Counted from the first letter of the stretch, positions 8,867 through 17,914 are shown. The stretch is DNA of 64,000 bases from Streptosporangiaceae bacterium (GCA_030041275.1 JASHOE010000041.1:1-64000), one strand, 5' to 3'. Numbers and translations are program-made. The notes: generated by a model not told the origin, from the sequence alone.

Positions 8867-8995
8867 TCACATGTAGAAGGCATACCGTGCTTCGGGGGTG
8901 AAGTCTTCCGGCAGGTCTCGGAGGATTGTGCCGACTTCGTCGGCGAATCGCACGGTGACGGGCTGCCCGTCGCGCTGATCTAGCCGGCGCGCCGG
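8867..8995 (-). pseudogene. Short gene remnant in frame after the SDR stop codon
   Basis: Directly after the TAG of the neighbouring short-chain dehydrogenase the same frame stays open for 42 codons and ends in TGA. It reads QPVTVRFADEVGTILRDL and then PEDFTPEARYAFYM, which looks like real protein sequence. No start codon other than an internal GTG is available. It may be the tail of a lost gene; read-through of the TAG is possible but unsupported. The family is not recognised. Confidence 0.25.
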
Positions 8996-9757
8996 CTAGT
9001 AGTGGACGCCTTCGGTCCGAGCCCCGTCGCAGAGGAGGTGGGCACCGCTGATGAAGCTCGCTTTGGGGCTGGCGATGAACGCTACGGCATTTGCGACTTC
9101 TTCAGGGGTGGCCATACGTCGCATGGGGTTGCGAGCAATGGCCTGCTGGTAGCGGTCGGGAACCACTTGGCGCACCGCGTCCCATACGCCGCCGTCGAAG
9201 TAGACCATGCCGGGTGACACGATGTTGGCCCGAATGGTGGGGGCAAGGTCTCGGGCCAAGAACTTGGCGTAGGGGACAAGGGCAGCTTTGACGCTGTTGT
9301 AGGCCCGACGTGGTCCGACGGCTTCGACGATCGACGCGGTGCCGATAAGGACGATCGCCCCCGCCTGGGACTGCTGGAGCAGTGGGACTGCGGCTTCGCA
9401 AGCGGTGACCGCGCCCATGAGATCTACGGCGATACCCCTGTGCCACGAGGCTTCGTCGTTGCCGGCGCCCATCGCCGCGGTGGGGGCGTAGACCAGTATG
9501 TCTATCCCTTCGAGCGTCTCGCCCATCGCGGTGACGAATCGGGCTAGGTCGGTGTGGTCGGCGGCGTCGACCCGCTCTCCGTAGGCTTGATGGCCATCGG
9601 CACGTAGCCGCTGGACAGTCGCGTCGACCTGGACGGCGTCGCGGGCTCCGACGGCGACTCGGCATCCTTCGTGAGCAAGTAGGTCGCTGACGGCTCGGCC
9701 GATGCCTCTGGTGGCGCCGACGACGACGGCTCGTTTGCCATTTAGTTGCAAGTCCAT
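8996..9757 (-). CDS. Short-chain dehydrogenase/reductase (SDR)
   Basis: A 253-residue classical SDR. The NAD(P)-binding motif GATRGIG lies near residue 13, the catalytic Tyr/Lys pair is in AYNSVKAAL with Ser in IGTASIVEA just before it, and NIVSPG follows. It oxidises or reduces a carbonyl/alcohol of unknown identity. The chosen ATG opens MDLQLNGKRAVVVGATRG, the normal family N-terminus, with AAGGA upstream; the frame stays open 85 codons further but that extension is Arg-rich and non-family. It lies downstream of an MDR reductase on the same strand and is probably co-transcribed with it under the divergent TetR. Confidence 0.85.
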   Translation of the reverse strand: MDLQLNGKRAVVVGATRGIGRAVSDLLAHEGCRVAVGARDAVQVDATVQRLRADGHQAYGERVDAADHTDLARFVTAMGETLEGIDILVYAPTAAMGAGNDEASWHRGIAVDLMGAVTACEAAVPLLQQSQAGAIVLIGTASIVEAVGPRRAYNSVKAALVPYAKFLARDLAPTIRANIVSPGMVYFDGGVWDAVRQVVPDRYQQAIARNPMRRMATPEEVANAVAFIASPKASFISGAHLLCDGARTEGVHY

Positions 9758-10012
9758 CCGATGTCGTTCCTTCTTATGGTCAAGTGGCATGCAGGACCAG
9801 CTTCGGCGCGCGGGCAGGGTGTGAGACCGCCGGCCGGGCGTGAGCCGACTGGCTTGCCGGCAGACGCATGGAGGCTGGGAGTTGGAGGCCGCTCCGCAGG
9901 TAGTCGTATGCCGACGCCGGCCTCCTTCCAGCCGTCGCCGCCTCGCAACTCCGCCGTTACCACGGCGAGCCGATAAGACTCGTCGAAGGTCGAGATGCGC
10001 GAACCTCGGCAT

Positions 10013-11059
10013 TCATCGGTCGTCCCTCTGCGTGTGCGTGGAGGAAGTTCGAGGCGCGGTCGCTGCCGGGTCGACGTGTAGGACGATCTTGCCGACCGAT
10101 GATCCCGATTCGATCAGCGCGTGGGCGCTCGCGGCGTCGCCCAGCTCGAACGCCCGGATCGGGATCCTCACCTGCTCTGAACGCATCGCTTCGGCCAGCG
10201 TGTCCAGCCGGTCCGCAAGCTCGTCGACATGCGCTGGCAGGTAGGTGGGGAGGAAGAAATCACGAAGGGCCAGGTTGCGTCGAGACCCGATCAGCGCGTC
10301 AGTGACATCAGCCAGATCCGGTGGACCCCCGGCGCGTCCACAGCAGATCACCGTCCCGCTATCTCGCAGCATGCGGAAGCTGCGAGCGAACTCGGGTCCC
10401 GCCACCGTGTCGAACACGACGTCGACTCCGGCGCCGCCGGTACGTTCCCGGACCGCCTCAACGGGGTCCTCCGCGCGGTAATCGATGACATCTGAGTGTC
10501 CGGCGGCTTCTGCGGTCTTGGCCTTGGCTGGGCTGGAGGTGATACCGATCGAGCGCACGCCAGCCACGGTGAGCAGACTGCCCAAGAAGCATCCCAACCC
10601 GCCTGCAGCCGCGAAGACCGCCGCAGTCATCCCCGGCCGCAGTTCCGAGATGCCGAGCAGGAACGAGGCCGACAAACCAGCAACCGGCAGCGCCGCGGCT
10701 TCGCTGAAACCGACGCCTTCGGGAATCGGGCGCACCGCCGCTGCGGGGACAACCGCTTGCTGGGCATACGCGCCGCCCGCCGGCGCCAGGCCGAACACTG
10801 GCTGACCTGCGCCGAGTCCTTCGACGGCGTCACCGACCTCGACCACGACACCGGCGAAGTCGATGCCTGGGATGAGGGGGAACCTCGAGTCCGGTCCCGT
10901 TCCCCGTCGCTGGTGCACGTCGTGGAAATTGACCCCCGCCGACCGGACCGCCACCCGAACCTGCCCCGCACCAGCCGCAGGCAGGGGAACGCGGTCCAGG
11001 TGCAGGACGTCGGGGCCTCCCGGGCGGTCGGCCACCACTGCGCACATCGTCTGGAGCAT
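10013..11059 (-). CDS. Zinc-independent MDR: NADPH:quinone oxidoreductase/enoyl-reductase-like
   Basis: A 348-residue medium-chain dehydrogenase/reductase of the quinone-oxidoreductase type. The N-terminal GroES-like domain includes RSAGVNFHDVHQRRG and PGIDFAGVVVEVG. The Rossmann half has AAGGLGCFLGSLL for NADPH and ends in GKIVLHVD. The Cys/His zinc ligands of alcohol dehydrogenases are absent, as expected for this subgroup. Start: GAGG followed 4 nt later by ATG. It is divergent from a TetR gene, with the SDR downstream. The pair may reduce one substrate in two steps, but nothing identifies it. Confidence 0.85.
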   Translation of the reverse strand: MLQTMCAVVADRPGGPDVLHLDRVPLPAAGAGQVRVAVRSAGVNFHDVHQRRGTGPDSRFPLIPGIDFAGVVVEVGDAVEGLGAGQPVFGLAPAGGAYAQQAVVPAAAVRPIPEGVGFSEAAALPVAGLSASFLLGISELRPGMTAAVFAAAGGLGCFLGSLLTVAGVRSIGITSSPAKAKTAEAAGHSDVIDYRAEDPVEAVRERTGGAGVDVVFDTVAGPEFARSFRMLRDSGTVICCGRAGGPPDLADVTDALIGSRRNLALRDFFLPTYLPAHVDELADRLDTLAEAMRSEQVRIPIRAFELGDAASAHALIESGSSVGKIVLHVDPAATAPRTSSTHTQRDDR

Positions 11060-11078
11060 GATACCTCGAATCTGAACA

Positions 11079-11108
11079 CTGATAGGATCACACGCTGACA
11101 GGGTCACA
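11079..11108. promoter_or_regulatory. Tandem 14-bp direct repeats in divergent promoter, candidate TetR sites
   Basis: CTGATAGGATCACA (11079-11092) and CTGACAGGGTCACA (11095-11108) match at 12 of 14 positions with a 16-bp period. They lie between the divergent MDR gene and the TetR gene, where an operator is expected. Confidence 0.45.
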
Positions 11109-11141
11109 GACGAATGTGAACGACGTCAAGATGGTGAGGTT

Positions 11142-11795
11142 GTGAACACCTTGAGGTCGACCGGGCCCTATCACCACGGAGACCTGCGGAACGCGCTAGT
11201 CGACGCCGCGACCGCCCTGGCCCGAGAGGGCGGGCCCGACGCTGTCGTGCTGCGCGAAGCGGCGCGACGCGTTGGCGTAAGCGCCGCCGCCGCCTACCAC
11301 CACTTCGCCAACCGTGAGCAGCTCGTCCAGGCGGTCAAGCGTCAGACGCTGGCGCTGCTCGGCGGGCAGATGCAAGCCGCGCTCGACCAGGACCGCGCCA
11401 GCGCGGCGCCGCGGCGCGGTCGTAAGCAGCCCAGCGCCGACGAGGTGGCCCGTAGCAGGCTACGGGCACTCGGGGCCGCGTACCTACAGTTCGCGTTCGA
11501 CGAGCCCGGGCTGTTCCGGGTCACTTTCGGTCCTCGCGGCCCCTGGCCCACCAACGAGGCCGCCGCCCACGACGACAACGTCGGACCGTTCCTGCTCCTG
11601 CGCCAGGTCCTCGACGAACTCGTCGCGTCCGGCGTTGTGCCACCGGAACGTCGGGCAGGGCTCGAGTACGTCACCTGGGCCCAGGTGCACGGCATCGCGA
11701 CCCTCTGCCTTGACGGACCCCTCGCCCGTGTCGACCGTGCCGAACGCCAAGCCACCATCGACCGGACGCTCGACACCATCATTCGGGGGCTCTGA
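11142..11795 (+). CDS. TetR/AcrR-family regulator
   Basis: A 217-residue one-component regulator. The N-terminal HTH reads VLREAARRVGVSAAAAYHHF (about residues 33-52). The C-terminal ligand domain includes YLQFAFDEPGLFRVTFG and ends GPLARVDRAERQATIDRTLDT, typical of the WHG/TetR_C_33-type ligand domain. The start is a GTG with a weak purine-rich leader. It is divergent from an MDR-SDR gene pair and is separated from it by tandem repeats, so it most likely represses that pair and itself. The inducer is unknown. Confidence 0.85.
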   Translation: MNTLRSTGPYHHGDLRNALVDAATALAREGGPDAVVLREAARRVGVSAAAAYHHFANREQLVQAVKRQTLALLGGQMQAALDQDRASAAPRRGRKQPSADEVARSRLRALGAAYLQFAFDEPGLFRVTFGPRGPWPTNEAAAHDDNVGPFLLLRQVLDELVASGVVPPERRAGLEYVTWAQVHGIATLCLDGPLARVDRAERQATIDRTLDTIIRGL

Positions 11796-11904
11796 TCACA
11801 CTGCCCAGCGCTACGATAGCCGCCGGAACCAGCCGGCTCATTCTGCGTTGCTCAAAAGGAACCGCAGTATGGACCACGAATCGCGGGCGTGCGCACGAAG
11901 ACGG

Positions 11905-12702
11905 CTAGTTGGAGAACACGAGCTTCTCGGCGTCCGCTGTCTTCGCTTCCGGGTTGGGAGGTTGGCGCAGGGTCTTCAAGTAGGCTTCGCCCGGGTAGTC
12001 AGTCGCCGCGATCAGCGCTGCGGCCCGGTCGAGGTCGTAGGGCGTCACCACGAGCCTCACCTGGTCGGAAATCAGCGCCCAGCGTGCTCCCTGACGCGCG
12101 GCGTACGGCAGGCCGACGCTACCGGCTCCTGTGATCACCTTGCCGATTGCGTCCCGGCGATACTGCACGTGGGTGTGGCCATGAACCAGCACCGCCTCAT
12201 CAACTCCAGCGGTGGCCTCCCGCAGCCGGTCATCGCCGGTCAGACTAGTCAGCAACTCGATATCGCTACGCGGGCTACCGTGGCACAGCCGCACTCCGCC
12301 GGCCAGCCGGTTACCAACCCGGAGGCCGCCGGGCCAGGAGGCAATCGTGGCCAACCCGTCGGCGCCGTGAGCGGCGACGAGCCAGCGATCAACCTCGCGC
12401 TCGACCGGGCGGACACCGCTGGCGACCTCCAGAACCCGGCGCTCCCCGTTCCCGGCCAGGTGGAACACTGGCACCTTCAACCCGGCGCATCGCTCGAGCA
12501 CGCCGCGAGGGTCGGGCCCCGTTGTCGTGCAACCCAGAAAGGCCACGGCCCCGGCCAGGGCAAACTCGGCGGATACCAGGACGGCGTCTAGCGCTGCGGT
12601 GTTGCCGTGCACGTCGGCGAGGCAGGCCAGCACGACCCGGCCCGCGTCGACCACGTCAACTCGTCTTGGCCCACTGCGCCGAATCTCTTCACGGCTTTCC
12701 AC
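11905..12702 (-). CDS. Calcineurin-like metallophosphoesterase with a substituted metal ligand
   Basis: A 265-residue YfcE/MJ0936-like phosphoesterase: first metal motif ADVHGN (Asp30, His32), then AGNGERR, then CHGSPRSD and finally HGHTHVQY. The second motif, normally GDxxxxGPDP with a bridging Asp, reads GCTTTGPDP, so Cys58 replaces the Asp while the flanking residues are conserved. Two base changes are needed (GAC to TGC). Activity may be lost or metal use altered; this is inference. The start is a GTG behind GGAGGG. It stands alone, tail-to-tail with the TetR gene. The substrate is unknown. Confidence 0.75.
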   Translation of the reverse strand: MESREEIRRSGPRRVDVVDAGRVVLACLADVHGNTAALDAVLVSAEFALAGAVAFLGCTTTGPDPRGVLERCAGLKVPVFHLAGNGERRVLEVASGVRPVEREVDRWLVAAHGADGLATIASWPGGLRVGNRLAGGVRLCHGSPRSDIELLTSLTGDDRLREATAGVDEAVLVHGHTHVQYRRDAIGKVITGAGSVGLPYAARQGARWALISDQVRLVVTPYDLDRAAALIAATDYPGEAYLKTLRQPPNPEAKTADAEKLVFSN

Positions 12703-12904
12703 GCTCCCTCCTCAGCCCGGAGCCTCGTCAGCCACGCTCGCCCGTCGCGGGGCACTTCAACTTCTCCGCTGTTCGCACGCGCCTTCAATCGGCCTCAGGA
12801 CTGGCAACCAACAATCTTCCACACCAGACGACTGACCGCTCCGGGACAATCGATCTTCCCCTGCGGGTCCGATCAGCCTGGGCTCTACGCGGAGCTCGGC
12901 CCAT

Positions 12905-13099
12905 TCAGAGATCCTGCATGCCTGCCCTGGTCCGAGTGACGATCCTCAGACCTAGGCCGACGAGTAACCATCCGATGCGGGCTCGCGCTGATGGACGCGG
13001 CATGCGGGCCAGACAAGCCCGGGTCTCGGCTGCGGCCGAATCTCGGAGATCGGCCACGTGCTCGTTGGCCAGTGCATAGAGACCTAGCTCAGTCATCAT
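12905..13099 (-). CDS. Small hypothetical protein with amphipathic/hydrophobic C-terminal helix
   Basis: 64 residues. The first part reads as a charged helix (YALANEHVADLRDSAAAETRA), followed by a basic linker and one hydrophobic helix (IGWLLVGLGLRIVTR). Small actinobacterial proteins of this layout are common beside regulators and their function is not known. AGGAG lies 7 nt before the ATG, which supports translation. It follows no obvious operon. A peripheral or single-helix membrane peptide is the most I can infer. Confidence 0.5.
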   Translation of the reverse strand: MMTELGLYALANEHVADLRDSAAAETRACLARMPRPSARARIGWLLVGLGLRIVTRTRAGMQDL

Positions 13100-13367
13100 T
13101 CCGTGCTCCTGGACTCTGCTCTGTGGCCGACTGTTGTTCGCGTCCGCCGGTGCTTGGCTGAAATGTCAGGCTCGTTGGGCGTCGTGCAGCGACTGCGCGC
13201 TGGCACCGGCGGCTGCTGTCAACTGCGATGTGGGCAATGCGGCGGATCACTCGTCATCGCTCTCCTCTCAGGAATCCGAGAGGAGATTGTCGAGATGACG
13301 CGGATGCTGGCCGAATCCGTCGCCGATGGGGTCAGGCGGGGCGTGGCCGGCTGGTCTCACCCGGTCG

Positions 13368-14092
13368 TCATCGGGTGGTGTGGGCGCCTCCGTTGACGTG
13401 CAGGGCTTGGCCCGAGATGTGGCGCGCGCCGCCGGAGGCGAGGAACCATGCGGTCTCGGCGATGTCGCCCGGCTCCCGGCGCGGCCATCGTCGGTGGCGC
13501 CGACCAGGACCCCCCTCCGTTGCTCGGTGAGCTTTCCGTGAAAGAAGCCGGTCCCCGCGATGTAGCCGGGTGAGATCACGTTGGCGTTCAGGCCCCTGGG
13601 GCCGACTTCGGCGGACAGCCCGGCGTTCCATGCTGCCAGGGCTGCCTTCGCCGCGCCGTAGGAAGTTGAGGCGTACTCGGCGCCTATGGAGCCGACGTTG
13701 ATGATCGAGCCGCCTGCTCGCAGCCGACCGAGGACGGCTGTGGTGGTGAGTACGGCACTGAGCAGGTTGGCGTCCAGGTTCGCCCGCCAGGCAGTGGCCA
13801 CCTGCTCCAAGTCTTGCTGCTGTCCGCCGGGCCGGGTGAAGTCGGTGTTCCCGCCTGCCATGTTGACCAGCACGTCCAGGTCGGGGCCTAGCTCGGCAGC
13901 CATGCGCGCCACCTGCTCCGGGTGGGTAGCGTCGCAGGTAATCGGCCGTGCGCCGATCTCGGACGCCGTGCTGGCGAGCCGGTCGGCGTTCCGGCCGGTG
14001 ATGACCACCGTGTCGCCGCCGTCCCGGAACCGGGCGGCCACGGCCCTGCCGAGACCGCTCCCGCCGCCGGTGACGAGCACGAAACGTCCCAC
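13368..14092 (-). pseudogene. Short-chain dehydrogenase, frameshifted near the C-terminus
   Basis: The first 200 residues are a normal SDR: VTGGGSGLGRA cofactor motif, NMAGGN, SIGAEYASTSYGAAKAAL with catalytic Ser, Tyr and Lys, and NVISPGYIAG. In the native frame the end degenerates. In the neighbouring frame the family C-terminus is intact (EPGDIAETAWFLASGG, then QALHVNGGAHTTR and a stop). Adding one G to the GGG run at 13475-13477 (CCC on plus) restores the protein. The start is a GTG behind GAGGGAG. It is divergent from a MarR gene across a palindrome. It may be functional if the indel is a sequencing error. Confidence 0.75.
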
Positions 14093-14114
14093 AGCTGTTC
14101 TCCCTCGCAGATAT

Positions 14115-14128
14115 GTTTAGCCCTAAAC
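14115..14128. promoter_or_regulatory. 14-bp palindrome, candidate MarR operator
   Basis: GTTTAG-CC-CTAAAC lies between the divergent SDR and MarR genes, 16 nt before the MarR start. TTTAG/CTAAA half-sites are a common MarR-family form. Confidence 0.65.
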
Positions 14129-14144
14129 GTAGTCAGGGAGGCGG

Positions 14145-14726
14145 ATGGTGTCCAAGGATTTCGGTGGGGCGGGCTATCCGATCAGGCCGGCCGCCGGATG
14201 GCGCGCAGCCGACATCGCGGCTTCATGGCGACGTGAGTTGCCCGGCGTGCCCACCGGGTCCATCGAGATCATCACGCCGATGTGGCGGATCGCCAAGGTC
14301 CTCGCCGACGACAGACGGCGCACCCTCGCCGGCCTCGGAATCGACCCGTCGACGCTTGACCTGCTTAGCGTCATAAGGCGGGCGGGGCCGCCCTATGAGC
14401 TGACCACCCGCGAGATCACCCGCCGGACGCTGGTCACGGCGGGCGCGGTCTCCCAGCGCGTTGCCCGGGCCGAACGCGCCGGGCTGGTGGCACGGGCACC
14501 GTCGTCCGCGTCGCGTCGCGCGATCTCCGTCAAGCTGACTGAGGCCGGTCATGCCCTCATCCAGGCCACCGTCCGGAACCTCCTCATACACGAGGCGGAC
14601 CTGGTCAGCGCGCTCACGGACATCGAGCGGGCCGCTCTCACCGGCCTTCTGACTAGGCTGGAGGAGGCGCTGACTGGAAGCGTGACCGCAAGCGAGCAAG
14701 CCGACTCCGCCCTCCGAGGGAAATGA
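14145..14726 (+). CDS. MarR-family transcriptional regulator
   Basis: 193 residues with the MarR winged-helix plan: TLDLLSVIRRAGPPYELTTR, recognition helix TAGAVSQRVARAERAGLVAR, wing PSSASRRAISVKLTEAGHAL, and a C-terminal dimerisation helix. The N-terminus carries about 35 extra residues before the usual first helix. The start has GGGAGG immediately upstream; a GTG three bases later would be better spaced. It is divergent from the SDR gene across a 14-bp palindrome, so local repression of the SDR and itself is likely. The ligand is unknown. Confidence 0.85.
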   Translation: MVSKDFGGAGYPIRPAAGWRAADIAASWRRELPGVPTGSIEIITPMWRIAKVLADDRRRTLAGLGIDPSTLDLLSVIRRAGPPYELTTREITRRTLVTAGAVSQRVARAERAGLVARAPSSASRRAISVKLTEAGHALIQATVRNLLIHEADLVSALTDIERAALTGLLTRLEEALTGSVTASEQADSALRGK

Positions 14727-14943
14727 CAACTTCCCCGCACAGCAGGGCACCCCGAGCACGTCGTCCGAGGACAGAAACCGCGCGCACATGACATCTCGAG
14801 CGAACTCCTACAAGACGGCGCCGAGACTTGAGCAGGTGGCGCGGCTCAGTTGATGCGCTGATGCATCGTTGCGGGTCGGCCGAGCCGGGTAGCAACTCCG
14901 GGCTGTGCGGATGGCGCAGACGCCTGATTGCCGGGCGAGCGCC

Positions 14944-15792
14944 TCAGCCTTCGATGTGGTCCCGCCAGGTGTGCCGCGGCTCGTAGCCGAGGGCCTGCCG
15001 GGCGCGGTCGATGGCCAGCAGCGTGCCGAACTTGCCAATTTCCCGTGTCAGGGGCACCTGCGGAAACACCTCGGCAAGCAGATCCGCCGACGGCCGGTTC
15101 ATCACAGTATCGGCTGCCGCAATAATGAACGACGATGCCGGGCCGACGGCCTCGGCGTCCGCTTCCAGCGCCAGACGACAGGCCAGCGCCACGTCCGCCT
15201 GGTCCACGTACCCCCACAGATTCCACTTGCGCTGCTGCGGGTCAGTCCAGAAGGACGGGAACTCGTCATACCACGCAGAGTCGAAGATGTTCGAGATGCG
15301 CAGCGCCAGGAACAGGATGCCGGACCAGCGAGCAATCTCGGCGGCGACCGTCTCGCTTGCCACCTTGGACAGCGCATACGTCGAGGTCGGCGCCGGGTAG
15401 TGATCCTCGTCCACGGGCGCGTACCGCGGCGGCTTGTCGAACGGCAGGCCCAGCGTCGTTTCGCTAGAGGCCCAGACCACCCGGCTCAGCTTCAGGCTCG
15501 CCGCCGCGTGGAAGACGTTGAAGTTCATGGTCATGTTCGCGTTGAACGTCACCGCCGGGGTTGCCAGTCCCGGGGCGGGGATGTTCGCCAGGTGCACCAC
15601 TGCGTCGGCGCCGGTGAGCGCCTCCACTGCCTGCCCGTAGTCGGTGAGGTCAGCGCGCAGCCCGATCCAGTCGTCGCCGACCCGCGTCACCACATCGGTG
15701 GCCGCGACGTCGTATCCGAACTCGCGCAGGTCCCGCACCACGGCCCTGCCAGCCAGCCCGTTCGCGCCCGTCACGCAGATCCGGCGCGCCAT
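14944..15792 (-). CDS. NAD(P)-dependent epimerase/dehydratase (extended SDR)
   Basis: A 282-residue extended SDR with TGANGLAGRAVV for the dinucleotide, DAVVHLANIP after the fourth strand and YALSK as the catalytic Tyr/Lys motif; RISNIFDS follows as in nucleotide-sugar epimerases and uronate dehydrogenases. It probably acts on a sugar or sugar nucleotide in the cytosol. Two adjacent ATGs exist; the second lies 6 nt from AAGGAG and is preferred. No co-directional partner adjoins, so the pathway is not defined. Confidence 0.8.
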   Translation of the reverse strand: MARRICVTGANGLAGRAVVRDLREFGYDVAATDVVTRVGDDWIGLRADLTDYGQAVEALTGADAVVHLANIPAPGLATPAVTFNANMTMNFNVFHAAASLKLSRVVWASSETTLGLPFDKPPRYAPVDEDHYPAPTSTYALSKVASETVAAEIARWSGILFLALRISNIFDSAWYDEFPSFWTDPQQRKWNLWGYVDQADVALACRLALEADAEAVGPASSFIIAAADTVMNRPSADLLAEVFPQVPLTREIGKFGTLLAIDRARQALGYEPRHTWRDHIEG

Positions 15793-16030
15793 CATGCGCT
15801 CCTTTCGCCTGTCTCACACTCCAGACCGAAACCCATGATTCCCGTAGCAAGTGTCCGGCTTCCCCCGCGCCCACTAGTCCTCGGGAGGCAGCCCCGAGCC
15901 CTGTGCGGCGCCCTGCCGATCACCTACCTCGCTGGCCACTTGCTCGGCGACCACAGCCCGGGATCCTCTGCCATGACCCGCTCGCCGGCTGATATCGGGA
16001 TCCAGAAGCCATCCTTCTGGTTCTCGGAAC

Positions 16031-16648
16031 TCAATGGAAGGGATCGCCCGGGGCACTGTCGAGGCGGTTAGTGGATCGGTTGAATGATGGCGCGGCAGGC
16101 AGTCCGCGTGTCAGCGCCGTGAGCATGACGGCGAAGTGGTCGTCGTGGCCGATCGCCTCACCGCAGGCTTTCTCCGCGGCGATCCACCCCCAGACGGTAA
16201 ACAGAACCACCGTGAACGACTCGCTCGCCTCGACGGCGGAGAGTCCATCTTCGGTCATCACGGCCTCCGCGTGTTGCTGGAGACGGTCATACACCGGTGT
16301 CATGCGAGGGAACTTTGCGAGGACTTCGGCGTCGGCCACGGGGAGGAACTCCCGGCGAAGCGCATGGCCGAGGTTGATGAGCCATCCGCGCCAGTCCCCG
16401 GCTGGCTCGTCGGTGATCTGGGATGAGACCCGGTCGAGGAGGCTGTCGCTGACCAGGTCCAGCAGTCCGTCGCGGTCACCGACCCAGCGGTATAGCGCGG
16501 AGTGCGCCACCCCGAGGCGTCGCGCGAGTCCGCGCACCGTCAGCTGCCCGGTCCCGTGCTCCACGGCGGCGGCAACGATCGCGTCTGCCGACAGCCTTGC
16601 CGGCCGACCGCGGCCTCGCGCCGCCCCCTCCTCCATCATGGCGCGCAT
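16031..16648 (-). CDS. TetR-family regulator
   Basis: 205 residues: an HTH (LTVRGLARRLGVAHSALYRW) and a TetR_C-type ligand domain with VVLFTVWGWIAAEKACGEA. The Gly/Arg-rich start GRGRPARLS is typical. It is divergent from an unrecognised 370-residue protein and the 112-bp gap between them contains GACC-ACC-GGTC (16672-16682), a possible half of its operator. It probably controls that neighbour. Confidence 0.8.
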   Translation of the reverse strand: MRAMMEEGAARGRGRPARLSADAIVAAAVEHGTGQLTVRGLARRLGVAHSALYRWVGDRDGLLDLVSDSLLDRVSSQITDEPAGDWRGWLINLGHALRREFLPVADAEVLAKFPRMTPVYDRLQQHAEAVMTEDGLSAVEASESFTVVLFTVWGWIAAEKACGEAIGHDDHFAVMLTALTRGLPAAPSFNRSTNRLDSAPGDPFH

Positions 16649-16760
16649 CCCTGTAGTCTCCCAGTTTTAGTGACCACCGGTCTTTAATACGGTACGGTGA
16701 GCGAACCGCGGCAGCAGCGCCCAACCGCGGACGCTGCCGGGCAGCGAGAGGAGCGCACGG

Positions 16761-17873
16761 ATGACACGCGATGAGCACTGGACCCATCACATGCTTGCCG
16801 ACCCTGCCGAACTGGAGGCTACACCGCCAGAGATGGAGGCCGCGAAGGCGCAGGTGTGGTCGAACTTCATCGTCTTCACCCCCCGCCGGCTCCCGGCAGG
16901 GACACGCCTGATCAAGGAATCCCTGCGGCGCGAGGCACCTCCCGGACGTGTCGGGAACTCCACGGCGGGCAGGACGCCATGGAGCGAGAACAACCCGGCT
17001 GCCTTCCGCTTCGAGGTTGCGGGCGAAGGCCGCAGGTTACGCGTCAAGCAGTTTCTCTACGACTGGGCGTTCCCCGCGGTCGATCACCCGGCCCTCTGGC
17101 AGAGCCGCGCCAGCTCCGATGCCCTGAACCAGCACCACATCGTGTGGCATGGCGTGGACTACATGGGCCACCCGGCGGCCTCGGCGCGGCTCGCCCGGAC
17201 CATGATCGAACTTTCGGTGCTCGACGGGACCTTCGCCCGCGAGGAGATCACCGAAATCTACCGGTCGCTGCACGCCGCCGACCCGGGTGCCGCCAGCACG
17301 ATCATCGCCACGCCCTTCGCTGCCCTGAGCTACTGGGCCAGACGACCCGACGCCCCGGTCATCGGCGTACCCCTGGGCATCTGGAACATCCAGCAGCCCG
17401 ACACCATAACCATGACCTGGCAAGCTGGCCCCGGTGATTCTGCCGCATGCGGTGGCCTGTTTGCTCCGCAGACACTAGCCTCGCTCGCGATCGACTCAAC
17501 AGCGATCCACACCGGCCCGAGTCCTATTGCCCGCGAGGTCATCTACAGCGGCGGGCCCGATCGCGGCCGCGAGCTGCGGCTACACGAACTCGTACCCAAA
17601 CACCTGCCTGGCCGCATCGAGGCAGAACCACATCCCTCCCGGCAGGAAGCCCTCGACGTGAACGGACACCATGTCATGCTCGGATTCATCGAGGCCGCCC
17701 ACGGACCGTTCGACGCCGTCATCGCCGGCCCTGAGGGCCAACCGAGGTGGCGGCTGCTGTCAAGCGCGGACATGGCGACGAACCGTGAGTGGTTCCTGGA
17801 TGCGCTAACCGAACTGCTCACGCCCCGTCACCCCGAGCAGGTCACGCGCGCTGCCGAAGGCCATGAAGAATAG
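16761..17873 (+). CDS. Hypothetical protein, 370 aa
   Basis: Not recognised. It is a soluble protein without signal peptide or membrane segments. The middle is rich in aromatic and His residues (LNQHHIVWHGVDYMGH), followed by YWARRPDAPVIGVPLGIWN and WQAGPGDSAACGG. AGGAG lies 9 nt before the ATG. Codon use matches the neighbours. It is divergent from a TetR gene, which suggests inducible expression. The His/Trp-rich centre could hold a metal or substrate site, but I see no standard motif. Confidence 0.6.
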   Translation: MTRDEHWTHHMLADPAELEATPPEMEAAKAQVWSNFIVFTPRRLPAGTRLIKESLRREAPPGRVGNSTAGRTPWSENNPAAFRFEVAGEGRRLRVKQFLYDWAFPAVDHPALWQSRASSDALNQHHIVWHGVDYMGHPAASARLARTMIELSVLDGTFAREEITEIYRSLHAADPGAASTIIATPFAALSYWARRPDAPVIGVPLGIWNIQQPDTITMTWQAGPGDSAACGGLFAPQTLASLAIDSTAIHTGPSPIAREVIYSGGPDRGRELRLHELVPKHLPGRIEAEPHPSRQEALDVNGHHVMLGFIEAAHGPFDAVIAGPEGQPRWRLLSSADMATNREWFLDALTELLTPRHPEQVTRAAEGHEE

Positions 17874-17914
17874 ACCGGCGGATCGACCTGCCAGGCGGCT
17901 TGCTGGTTGCCGCC

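Noticed and set aside
8569..8901. Rightward 110-codon frame as a gene
   Set aside because: No ribosome binding site, no domain and no coding character; it overlaps a better leftward remnant.
9758..10012. N-terminal extension of the SDR to an ATG abutting the MDR stop
   Set aside because: The extra 85 residues are Arg-rich and non-family; the internal ATG opens the normal SDR N-terminus with a binding site.
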